From assembly GCA_963588595.1 (NCBI GenBank), contig CAVAIA010000052.1, positions 1 through 47,019 on the forward strand: a DNA stretch of 47,019 bases, read 5' to 3'. Positions 31,966-39,423 of the stretch are shown here, in pieces. The notes under the pieces were generated by a model. That model ran no database searches. It had not been told where the DNA came from and saw only the letters and a program-made list of their open reading frames with translations. The stretch comes from Phoenicibacter sp963588595 (GTDB lineage Bacteria; Actinomycetota; Coriobacteriia; Coriobacteriales; Eggerthellaceae). The translations under genes were made by a program, and so were the position numbers. How positions within the stretch are numbered: the first letter of the stretch is position 1; every line of letters begins with the position of its first letter.

Positions 31966-33417
31966 ATGAATCAAATTACGTTAATAAACACATGGCAAGA
32001 AATTTGCCAAAAATTGAAAGAAGACCCTTCTGTTGATTGGAATCAATTCTCTTCTGTTAAAGATAAATTGACTCCTCAAGCAATGAGCGATGGTTTTCTT
32101 CTTTTATCAATTGATTCAACCTTTTTGAAAAATTGGACTATAAAAAACTTTTCCACATCAATAAAGGATGCACTTATGTCTTTAACTGGAAGAGTTTATG
32201 ATGTGAAAATTGACGTTGACGACACAAATATAGAAAGTCAGGAGATTCAAAATCCAATATCTTTTAAACAAGAAGTTAAAAATGATAGTTTTGCTAATTT
32301 GTCTTCTAACAATGCTTCACAAATATTTCATCAAGAAGATACTATCTTAGAAACAGAAGATAAGTTAAATATAATTCCTAGCTTAACTTTTTCTAATTTT
32401 GTTATTGGAGAGTCTAATAGAATGGCATATTCTATGGCTGTTCAAGTTTCAGAAACCCCAGGCTCCCCTGTTTTAAACCCTTTATTTATATATGGAAAAA
32501 GTGGACTTGGAAAAACCCATTTATTGCGAGCAATACAAAATGATGTTTTAAAAACTCATCCTGAATTAAATGTTTTATATATAGACACAAATGATCTCGT
32601 TAATGAATACACTCAAGCGGCAGCTCAACATAATCGCTATAAAGATTCTTTTTATAACTTTAGAAAAAAGTATGAAAAAATTGATGTTTTATTAATTGAC
32701 GATATTCAATTTTTGCAAGGAAAGAAGCAAACTCTAGATAATGTTTTTCAAATATTAAATTCACTAACAACTAATGGTAAACAAATTGTTCTATCTGCAG
32801 ACCGAGCTCCAAAAGTAATTGACATTGATGAACGTTACACTTCTCGATTTTTATCTGGAGGAACGTGTGATATTCACCCTCCAGAAATTGAAACAAAAGT
32901 AGCTATTATTAAAAGCTTTATTGATGAATATAAACAACAATCTCCAAACTCAACAATCTATATTCCAGATGAAATTATTAACTTTATTGCGGAATATTCA
33001 GGGAGTAATATTCGTGAATTAAAAGGCGCAATAACAATGATCATCTATAAATTTAGTTTTGAAGATCAAGAAATTGATTATGAAGAACTCAAAACTTCTC
33101 TTCTTAATCACTTCACAACCAGTAAAAATAATATAAGGGTTGAAGATATTCAAGAAGTTGTTGCAGATTATTATAAAATTTCAAAGAATGATCTTGTTGG
33201 AAAATCAAGAAGTAAAAATATTGCATACGCGAGGCAAGTTGCATTTTATCTTTGCAGAACAATTCTTGACATTCCATTTATTGAATTAGGAAAAAATTTC
33301 AATAGAGACCACTCTACAGTCCTTTATGCCGTAAATAAAATCGAACAAGATTTACTAACAAATAGAGAGACCGAAGAAGAAATTGAAGTTTTAAAAAATA
33401 TTATTAAAGATTTATAA
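31966..33417 (+). CDS. dnaA: Chromosomal replication initiator DnaA
   Basis: Binds DnaA boxes and melts the origin. Domain I is at about 1-80, a variable linker at about 85-130, and the AAA+ domain at about 135-345 with Walker A GKSGLGKTH (about 178), Walker B LLIDDIQFLQGK and sensor/arginine-finger region RYTSRFLSGG. Domain IV has the box-binding signature NRDHSTVLYAVNKI. The frame opens at a TTG at 31954, but the ATG at 31966 has AAGGA at proper spacing, giving 483 residues. Codon use is very AT-rich. Unusually, the next gene is rpmH in the same direction, and dnaN is almost 10 kb away. Confidence 0.98.
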   Translation: MNQITLINTWQEICQKLKEDPSVDWNQFSSVKDKLTPQAMSDGFLLLSIDSTFLKNWTIKNFSTSIKDALMSLTGRVYDVKIDVDDTNIESQEIQNPISFKQEVKNDSFANLSSNNASQIFHQEDTILETEDKLNIIPSLTFSNFVIGESNRMAYSMAVQVSETPGSPVLNPLFIYGKSGLGKTHLLRAIQNDVLKTHPELNVLYIDTNDLVNEYTQAAAQHNRYKDSFYNFRKKYEKIDVLLIDDIQFLQGKKQTLDNVFQILNSLTTNGKQIVLSADRAPKVIDIDERYTSRFLSGGTCDIHPPEIETKVAIIKSFIDEYKQQSPNSTIYIPDEIINFIAEYSGSNIRELKGAITMIIYKFSFEDQEIDYEELKTSLLNHFTTSKNNIRVEDIQEVVADYYKISKNDLVGKSRSKNIAYARQVAFYLCRTILDIPFIELGKNFNRDHSTVLYAVNKIEQDLLTNRETEEEIEVLKNIIKDL

Positions 33418-33688
33418 ACAAATAATTAATTCTTAAAATTTTTGATTTTTTATTGTTAATAGCAGTTGATAAAAAACTAAAAATTTGTTGTTAAAAAAAT
33501 AAACTTACTCTCTAATAATTTAAATTTATAAACATATTCACAATAATTATTAATACTATTATCTTTTATTTTAAAAACACAAAATGTAGTATTCCTTTCT
33601 TTTTGAATCCTTAAGAAAAAACACAATTATCAATTTTGTTATTATTTTGTTGTATAATTCTTAGTCCACAAATTAATTGGAGGAAATA
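33418..33688 (+). other. Very AT-rich spacer, possible unwinding element
   Basis: No gene. In 33421-33660 only 37 of 240 bases are G or C. It contains a DnaA-box-like ATATTCACA at 33534-33542 and a degenerate TAGTCCACA near the rpmH ribosome-binding site. TATAAT at 33653-33658 is the likely rpmH promoter. Together with the upstream cluster it could form a bipartite origin around dnaA, as in Bacillus. Confidence 0.5.
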
Positions 33689-33823
33689 ATGAAAAGAACT
33701 TATCAACCAAATAAAAGAAAACGCGCTAAATGCCATGGTTTTAGAAATAGAATGTCTACTTCTTCCGGTCGTAAAGTCTTATCAAGAAGAAGATTAAAAG
33801 GTAGAAAAGTTTTAAGTGTTTAA
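33689..33823 (+). CDS. rpmH: 50S ribosomal protein L34
   Basis: A 44-residue basic protein beginning MKRTYQPNKRKRAKCHGF and ending GRKVLSV, the L34 signature, with a GGAGG site 5 nt before the ATG. rnpA starts inside its last codons. It heads the conserved rpmH-rnpA-yidD-yidC-jag cluster. Confidence 0.98.
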   Translation: MKRTYQPNKRKRAKCHGFRNRMSTSSGRKVLSRRRLKGRKVLSV

Positions 33824-34142
33824 AACAATAAAAAGCAATTCTAAAATCTCTGAGTTATTTAGAATTGGTAAATTAAAGCAAACGAAAGATATATTAATTT
33901 ACTACAAATTAAGTGATAATTTAGATGAAGGAAAAGTTGCTTTTATTGCTGGCAAAAAATTAGGAAAAGCGCCCACTAGAAATTATTTAAAAAGACGTCT
34001 TCGCCACCTTTATTTATTGAATAAAGATAAATTTAATGATAAACAAATTTTATTGATCGCTAAAAAAAGCCTAATAAAAGCAGATTTTTGGAAAGTGAAT
34101 AAAGATTTAGAAAAGATTTCTTTTAAGAATGGAACTAATTAG
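33816..34142 (+). CDS. rnpA: Ribonuclease P protein component
   Basis: Basic 108-residue subunit that assists the RNase P RNA in maturing tRNA 5' ends. The RNR-type motif appears as RNYLKRRLRHLY (about 50-61) and the N-terminal FKTIKSNSKISELF is typical. The GTG at 33816 overlaps rpmH by 8 nt, and no strong ribosome-binding site is present, which fits translational coupling to L34. The RNase P RNA gene is not in this window. Confidence 0.95.
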   Translation: MFKTIKSNSKISELFRIGKLKQTKDILIYYKLSDNLDEGKVAFIAGKKLGKAPTRNYLKRRLRHLYLLNKDKFNDKQILLIAKKSLIKADFWKVNKDLEKISFKNGTN

Positions 34143-34368
34143 AAAAATATTTAAACAATTATTTCTTTTGTTGATTAATTTTTATCAAGTTTGCATATCT
34201 CCTCTTTTTGGGAGTTGTTGCAGATTCACGCCAAGTTGCAGTGAATACACAAAAATTGCAATTTCAAGATTTGGAATTTTAAAAGGAATTAAACTAGGTT
34301 TTAATAGAATTAAAAGATGTCGACCTGGCGGAGGATATGGTTATGATCCCGTCCCAGAAAAGATATAA
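34129..34368 (+). CDS. yidD: Membrane protein insertion efficiency factor YidD
   Basis: A 79-residue amphipathic protein with the signature FYQVCISPLFGSCCRFTPSCSEY and RCRPGGGYGYDPVP. It helps YidC-dependent membrane insertion. It overlaps rnpA by 14 nt. Confidence 0.96.
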   Translation: MELIRKIFKQLFLLLINFYQVCISPLFGSCCRFTPSCSEYTKIAISRFGILKGIKLGFNRIKRCRPGGGYGYDPVPEKI

Positions 34369-34379
34369 AGGATAAAAAA

Positions 34380-35165
34380 ATGTGGGAAGCAATTCTTAGT
34401 GGTATTTTTTGGTTAGTAGACTTCTTTCAAAAAATTTGCGGTGATTGGGGTCTTTCTATAATAATTATCACGATTATATTAAGGATTTTAGTCTATCCAT
34501 TAATGAGTAAACAGGCTAAATCTAACTATAAGATGCAAAAAGTTCAACCTTTAATTAATGAATTAAATGAAAAATATGCTAACGATCCATTAAGAAAATC
34601 GCAAGAGATGCAAAAAATTTATGCTGAAATGCATTTTAATCCCCTTGCTGGATGCGTTCCTATGTTAATTCAAATGCCTATTTTTATTGCACTTTTCCAA
34701 GTGTTAAGAAATATTCAAGACTACATTCCAAATTCAGAAAATTTAACAATTAGTTTTTATAATATAGTCCCGGACCTCGTTAAAAACCCTTCTCAAGCTT
34801 TCTCCGAAAGCTTTTTAAGCTTTATTCCATATTTAGTTTTAATCATAATTTTTGCTGGGGCAACTTTTTTCCCAATGATTCAACAACAGTTAAAAAATAA
34901 AAATACTGCGCAAGGTAAACAAACACTAATTATGGCAACTGTTATGACTGTAATGATGGTGTTTATAGCGTGGACATCTCCTGCTGGAGTTCTTCTCTTT
35001 TGGGGAGTTTCCTCACTTCTTGGTATAGCACAAAATCAAATCACAATGGCGCGTTGTAAAAAAGAAGATGAGAAAAAGCAAGAAGAAGAAGAAAAAATTG
35101 CAAAACCATATAAGGTAGATGTTACTCGTAAAGTTAAAAAGGCTAAGCCTAAGAAAAAGAGATAG
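34380..35165 (+). CDS. yidC: Membrane protein insertase YidC/Oxa1
   Basis: A 261-residue insertase of the short Gram-positive type, without a large periplasmic domain. It has about five membrane segments, the cytoplasmic hairpin with QKVQPLINELNEKY, and the Arg-bearing first core segment (ILRILVYPL). The C-terminal tail after about 222 is Lys/Glu-rich, suited to ribosome contact. No lipobox is seen. It starts 11 nt after yidD. Confidence 0.95.
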   Translation: MWEAILSGIFWLVDFFQKICGDWGLSIIIITIILRILVYPLMSKQAKSNYKMQKVQPLINELNEKYANDPLRKSQEMQKIYAEMHFNPLAGCVPMLIQMPIFIALFQVLRNIQDYIPNSENLTISFYNIVPDLVKNPSQAFSESFLSFIPYLVLIIIFAGATFFPMIQQQLKNKNTAQGKQTLIMATVMTVMMVFIAWTSPAGVLLFWGVSSLLGIAQNQITMARCKKEDEKKQEEEEKIAKPYKVDVTRKVKKAKPKKKR

Positions 35166-35174
35166 AAGGAAAAA

Positions 35175-35663
35175 ATGGAATTTAAAACAGAAGTTGAAGA
35201 AGAAGAATTAGATAAAATTGCTGACACCTACACAGAGACACTAGAAGAAATTTCAAAATTCTTTCAAATTGGAGATGTTGAGATTAACGAATATGAAGGT
35301 GATGAGGGAGAGTTAATTTTAGATTTAGAAGGAGATAATATGTCCCCATTAATCGGCAGACATGGAAACACAATTTTATCTCTACAAAAGATGGTTACTT
35401 TAATTTCTTCTAATAAATTAGGTTATAAATTCCCAGTTACGATAGATATTTGTGGTTATAGAGCAAAACAAAAAGACAAGCTTGAAGATTATGCTTTTAA
35501 GATGGCGAACAGAGCACTTTCACAATCTAGAAAAATTAATTTAAGACCAATGAGTCCTTATGACAGAAGAATTGTTCATATGGCGTTAAGTGAAGAAAAA
35601 AGTGTCGAGACTTTTTCTGAGGGAGCAGGAAGAAATCGTCACGTTGTTATTAATCCACTCTAA
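35175..35663 (+). CDS. jag: RNA-binding protein KhpB/Jag
   Basis: A 162-residue protein with a KH-type domain (GRHGNTILSLQKMV at about 61-74) and a C-terminal R3H domain (NRALSQSRKINLRPMSPYDRRIVHMAL). It lacks the classical Jag-N domain, having instead a short acidic N-terminus. In other Gram-positives it pairs with KhpA in RNA chaperoning and cell-wall growth control. It starts 9 nt after yidC. rsmG, which often follows, is absent here. Confidence 0.92.
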   Translation: MEFKTEVEEEELDKIADTYTETLEEISKFFQIGDVEINEYEGDEGELILDLEGDNMSPLIGRHGNTILSLQKMVTLISSNKLGYKFPVTIDICGYRAKQKDKLEDYAFKMANRALSQSRKINLRPMSPYDRRIVHMALSEEKSVETFSEGAGRNRHVVINPL

Positions 35664-35734
35664 GAAAATAAAGTTTTAACTAAATAAGTTTTAAATTAAA
35701 AATAAATATTGTTATCTAGACTTTTGTTATTTCG

Positions 35735-35740
35735 TATAAT
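35735..35740 (+). promoter_or_regulatory. -10 box for parA-parB
   Basis: TATAAT in the 112-bp gap after jag, 35 nt before the parA ATG. The -35 region is poor. Confidence 0.4.
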
Positions 35741-35775
35741 GAAATAAATTAACTATTCTTAAAAGAGGAATTATT

Positions 35776-36585
35776 ATGAGTTTAAATGATAAAGGAAACA
35801 ATTTATCAAATAAAACAATTGGTCAAACAAAAATTGTTGCCATCATTAATCAAAAAGGAGGAGTTGGAAAATCAACTTCGGCAATTAATCTCTCTGCAGC
35901 TTTAGGTGAATTAGGTAAGAAAATACTACTTATTGACCTTGATCCTCAAGGGAACGCAACAAGTGGTATAGGAGTTGATAAATCAAAGGTTGAGGAATGT
36001 ATTTATGATGTATTATTAAACGATACAAAAATTGATAATGTGGTTATTAAAGAAGTTTGTAAAAACGTTGATATTGTTCCAGCAACAATAAATCTTGCGG
36101 GAGCTGAAGTTGAGCTAGTCAGTGAGATGGCAAGAGAAAACAGATTAAGAAATGCAGCAGGATCTCTTCGTGGATTTTACGACTATATATTTATAGATTG
36201 TCCCCCTTCACTAGGTCTTTTAACTATTAATGCGCTTGTTGCTGCAGATAAACTTTTAATTCCTATTCAATGCGAGTTTTATGCATTAGAAGGTGTAACA
36301 AAACTTTTAGATTCAATGAAAAGGGTTAAAGAAGTTTTAAATCCTTCACTTTCTATTCTTGGAGTTGTTTTAACTATGTTTGATAACAGGCAACTTTTAG
36401 CAAGACAAGTTGTTGATGAAGTAAAAAATTATTTTGGCAGCATTGTTTTTAACACTTTAATTCCAAGAAACGTTAAAATTGCAGAAGCTCCAAGTTATGC
36501 ACAAGCGATTACTGATTATGCCCCAACGAGCAAAGGGGCGATAGCTTATATAGAATTAGCGAAGGAAGTGATTAACCGTGGCTAA
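35776..36585 (+). CDS. parA: Chromosome partitioning ATPase ParA/Soj
   Basis: A 269-residue deviant Walker ATPase with KGGVGKSTSAINL (about 28-40), DLDPQGNATSG and DCPPSLGLLT. It forms ATP-dependent nucleoid-bound dimers that move ParB-parS complexes and influence DnaA activity. The first 15 residues are a short polar extension. It overlaps parB by 8 nt. Confidence 0.97.
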   Translation: MSLNDKGNNLSNKTIGQTKIVAIINQKGGVGKSTSAINLSAALGELGKKILLIDLDPQGNATSGIGVDKSKVEECIYDVLLNDTKIDNVVIKEVCKNVDIVPATINLAGAEVELVSEMARENRLRNAAGSLRGFYDYIFIDCPPSLGLLTINALVAADKLLIPIQCEFYALEGVTKLLDSMKRVKEVLNPSLSILGVVLTMFDNRQLLARQVVDEVKNYFGSIVFNTLIPRNVKIAEAPSYAQAITDYAPTSKGAIAYIELAKEVINRG

Positions 36586-37660
36586 AGACCATAAAAGTGG
36601 ACTTGGTAGAGGTATAACAAATTTAATAAATAATACTCAAGTTGACACTGAAGAGAAAAAAGGTGTAGATAATTTAATTTCTTCTAATTATGATCCAGAG
36701 CAAGCCACTGTTAGGATTAGAGAAACAAGATCTTCTTTACTTAACTCGCCTAGTAATAACAACGAAAACAAGGTTTCAGATTTTTCAATTAATTCTTCTT
36801 CTGTTAATGAAGGAATTTCAACAGAAGAAGAGAGAAAAATAGTAGATGAATATAAAAAAGATAACAAAAATGAATTTTTAGAGATTGACGTTGCTTTAAT
36901 TGAGCCAAACCCTGAACAACCAAGAACTAATTTTAAAGAAGATAAACTTCAAGAGCTCGCAAATTCAATAAATGACAAAGGTGTTCTTGAGCCTATTTTA
37001 GTCAGACAAGTAAATGGCGGAAAATATCAAATTATAGCTGGGGAAAGAAGATGGCAAGCTTCTAGAATTGCAAGAAAAACAAAAATCCCAGCAATTGTTT
37101 TAAAGCTTGAAGATAACGAAGTTTTAGAAGCATCATTGATTGAGAATATACAAAGAGATGATTTAAATCCAATTGAAGAAGCTTACGCGTATAAAAGATT
37201 AATGGATAAAATGAACTATACGCAGGCTGAACTTGCGAAGGCAGTCTCAAAAGGAAGATCAACGATTGCAAATGCTATAAGGCTTTTAGATTTACCAGAA
37301 AACGCGCAAGAAGCTATGTTTAATGGAAAGATTACCGCAGGGCACGCACGCGCGATACTTTCTGTTCCGAGCGAAAAGGGACGACAAAAGCTTGTTGAAA
37401 GAATTATTAATGAAAAGCTTAATGTTAGAGAGACAGAAACATTAGCAAGGTTACTTTCAATGAAACCTTCTGCTGTTAAGACAAAAGCGAAGAAACTTCC
37501 TTCTGAATATAAAGCGATTGCAAAAGCATTAAAAGAAGTGTTAAACACACCTGTAAAAATCAAGTCAACAAAAAATGGAAATAAAATAGAGATTTCTTTT
37601 AATGATGATGAACAATTGCAAGAGCTTTATGAAAAAATCTCAGAAGGAATCGAAGAATAA
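36578..37660 (+). CDS. parB: Chromosome partitioning protein ParB/Spo0J
   Basis: A 360-residue parS-binding CTPase. After an N-terminal variable region of about 105 residues (longer than Spo0J) comes PEQPRTNF, the CTP-binding GERRWQASRIA (canonical GERRxRA), ENIQRDDLNPIEEA, the helix-turn-helix MNYTQAELAKAVSKGRSTIANAI and a C-terminal dimerisation domain. Two perfect parS sites follow at 37676 and 40164. Confidence 0.97.
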   Translation: MAKDHKSGLGRGITNLINNTQVDTEEKKGVDNLISSNYDPEQATVRIRETRSSLLNSPSNNNENKVSDFSINSSSVNEGISTEEERKIVDEYKKDNKNEFLEIDVALIEPNPEQPRTNFKEDKLQELANSINDKGVLEPILVRQVNGGKYQIIAGERRWQASRIARKTKIPAIVLKLEDNEVLEASLIENIQRDDLNPIEEAYAYKRLMDKMNYTQAELAKAVSKGRSTIANAIRLLDLPENAQEAMFNGKITAGHARAILSVPSEKGRQKLVERIINEKLNVRETETLARLLSMKPSAVKTKAKKLPSEYKAIAKALKEVLNTPVKIKSTKNGNKIEISFNDDEQLQELYEKISEGIEE

Positions 37661-37675
37661 GCTTAGATTTAAAAT

Positions 37676-37691
37676 TGTTTCACGTGAAACA
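37676..37691 (+). promoter_or_regulatory. parS site 1
   Basis: TGTTTCACGTGAAACA, a perfect 16-bp palindrome matching the consensus parS bound by ParB. Its last base is the A of the start codon of the next gene. Confidence 0.95.
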
Positions 37692-38344
37692 TGGACAATT
37701 ATTTCGCAAAATACGTAAGAGGATTTGCAAACAATAAGGAACAAGCAGCAAAACTTTTTAATTCTGACAATATTGTTGGAGATCTCTTCCAAATAAAAAC
37801 GAATATTAAAGACGGAAAACACACTTCCTTAATTTATAACAAGTTCGGAGATGCCCCTGTTTTTTTTAACGAAGAAATTTCTAGAGAAATAGAAATTTTA
37901 AAGTCAAAAAATATGAATATAGTGGGAATTTTATCTTTAGTTGGCTTTTCTGAAGATAAAGGTGAAGATAGAGTGTCAAATTACTGGGCAGAGTTTTTAA
38001 TAATAGCCTATCCAAAGAATTATAGTGAAGAGTTTAATAATTTCGTAAATAATGCCTCCAAAAAGTTATCAAATGGAACTCGTCCTGATGCTAGTTTGAA
38101 TAAACAAGAGGTAGAAAAAGTTATTTCCACAAAAGGGCAATGGTTTCCTTCAAAAACAAAAAAAATGCCTAAAAAAGAGAAAGGAACTGTTTTTTTAAGA
38201 ACAAGAAAAACTTTAAAAGATAGAATAATTGAGCAAGGAAGAAAGAAAAATATTGGATGTTATATAGTTAGTTGGGTCTTTTTGCTTCTATTTGTAACAT
38301 TTTTAATCTATTTTATTTCTCGAATAGTAGGAATAAGTGGATAA
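37691..38344 (+). CDS. Unknown membrane-anchored protein after parB
   Basis: I do not recognise this 217-residue protein. The N-terminal 140 residues look like a mixed alpha/beta soluble domain (FANNKEQAAKLFNSDNIVG, WAEFLIIAYPKNY); residues about 145-188 are Lys-rich; one membrane segment spans about 189-212 near the C-terminus. A tail-anchored cytoplasmic protein is likely. The only start is the ATG overlapping parS, with no ribosome-binding site, so ParB bound at parS may affect its expression. The stop TAA is directly followed by the rlmN ATG, indicating coupling. Confidence 0.8.
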   Translation: MDNYFAKYVRGFANNKEQAAKLFNSDNIVGDLFQIKTNIKDGKHTSLIYNKFGDAPVFFNEEISREIEILKSKNMNIVGILSLVGFSEDKGEDRVSNYWAEFLIIAYPKNYSEEFNNFVNNASKKLSNGTRPDASLNKQEVEKVISTKGQWFPSKTKKMPKKEKGTVFLRTRKTLKDRIIEQGRKKNIGCYIVSWVFLLLFVTFLIYFISRIVGISG

Positions 38345-39415
38345 ATGAATTTAAACAAACAAAATAATATAGATTTAGCTGGTCTTTCTTTAGAGAAGCT
38401 AACAGAAATAGTTAATGAGTTGGGAGAAAAGAAGTTCCGCGCTAAACAGGTTTATGAATGGATTCACAAGCATAATGTTAGAAGCTATAAAGAGATGACA
38501 AACGTTCCCAAAGGACTTAAGGAGCAATTAGAAGAAAAGTTTCCTTTTAAAGAGTTTAATCTTGATAGAACCTTGGAAGATAGTGATGGAACAAAGAAAT
38601 TTTTATGGAAACTCGCAGATGAGAGTAAAGTTGAAAGCGTTTTAATACCAGATAAGAAAGAAAAGCTCCGTTTTACTGCTTGTATTTCAACACAAGCTGG
38701 TTGTCCAGTCGGTTGTATTTTTTGTGCAACTGGGCAATCAGGATTCTCAAGAAATTTAGAGAGCGAAGAGATTGTTAGACAAGTTATTGGGATGGAGAAA
38801 CAAGAAAATGTTAAGTTTAACAATGTTGTTGTGATGGGTCAAGGCGAACCGTTCCTTAATTTTGATAACACTATAAAAGCAATTGAGAGAATTAACGAAG
38901 ATGAAGGATTAAATATTGCTGCTAGGAAGATAACAGTTTCAACATGTGGCATTATTGATGGAATTGAGAAATTTTCAAAAGTCCCCAAACAATTCGGGCT
39001 CGCTATTTCGCTTCACAGCGCCGATCAAGACACAAGGAATGTTCTTATTCCAAAAATGAAAAACATGCCCTTAGAATCGCTCAGAGAGGCTCTGAAGAGG
39101 TATCAAGATTTTACAAATCGGAGAATTACTTTCGAATACATGTTGATTGATAATATTAACGATTCTTATCAAGATTTAGAGAAATTGGTCAAATATTGCA
39201 AAGGAATGCTTTGTCATGTTAATTTGTTAACTCTAAATCCTATAAATACGAACGTTGATGGAATAAAGAACTTACCTATTTTAAAACCTTCGTCTCAAAA
39301 AAGGATGAAAGACTTTGAAGATGGACTTATTTCAGAAGGAATTCCTGTTTCAACAAGAAAGTCAAGAGGAAAAAATATAGCTGCGGCTTGCGGACAGCTT
39401 GCAGGAGGCAAATAG
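38345..39415 (+). CDS. rlmN: 23S rRNA/tRNA adenine-2 methyltransferase RlmN
   Basis: Radical SAM enzyme that methylates C2 of A2503 in 23S rRNA and of A37 in some tRNAs. The iron-sulfur motif CPVGCIFC (C120, C124, C127) and the C-terminal catalytic cysteine (C349 in AAACGQLAGG) are present. The 356-residue length is normal. It begins right after the stop of the unknown gene with no gap. Confidence 0.96.
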   Translation: MNLNKQNNIDLAGLSLEKLTEIVNELGEKKFRAKQVYEWIHKHNVRSYKEMTNVPKGLKEQLEEKFPFKEFNLDRTLEDSDGTKKFLWKLADESKVESVLIPDKKEKLRFTACISTQAGCPVGCIFCATGQSGFSRNLESEEIVRQVIGMEKQENVKFNNVVVMGQGEPFLNFDNTIKAIERINEDEGLNIAARKITVSTCGIIDGIEKFSKVPKQFGLAISLHSADQDTRNVLIPKMKNMPLESLREALKRYQDFTNRRITFEYMLIDNINDSYQDLEKLVKYCKGMLCHVNLLTLNPINTNVDGIKNLPILKPSSQKRMKDFEDGLISEGIPVSTRKSRGKNIAAACGQLAGGK

Positions 39416-39423
39416 AAGGAAAT

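Noticed and set aside
39388..39423. TTG start adding 12 residues to the DinG-like protein
   Set aside because: Lies inside rlmN; the ATG at 39424 has its own AGAAGGA site.
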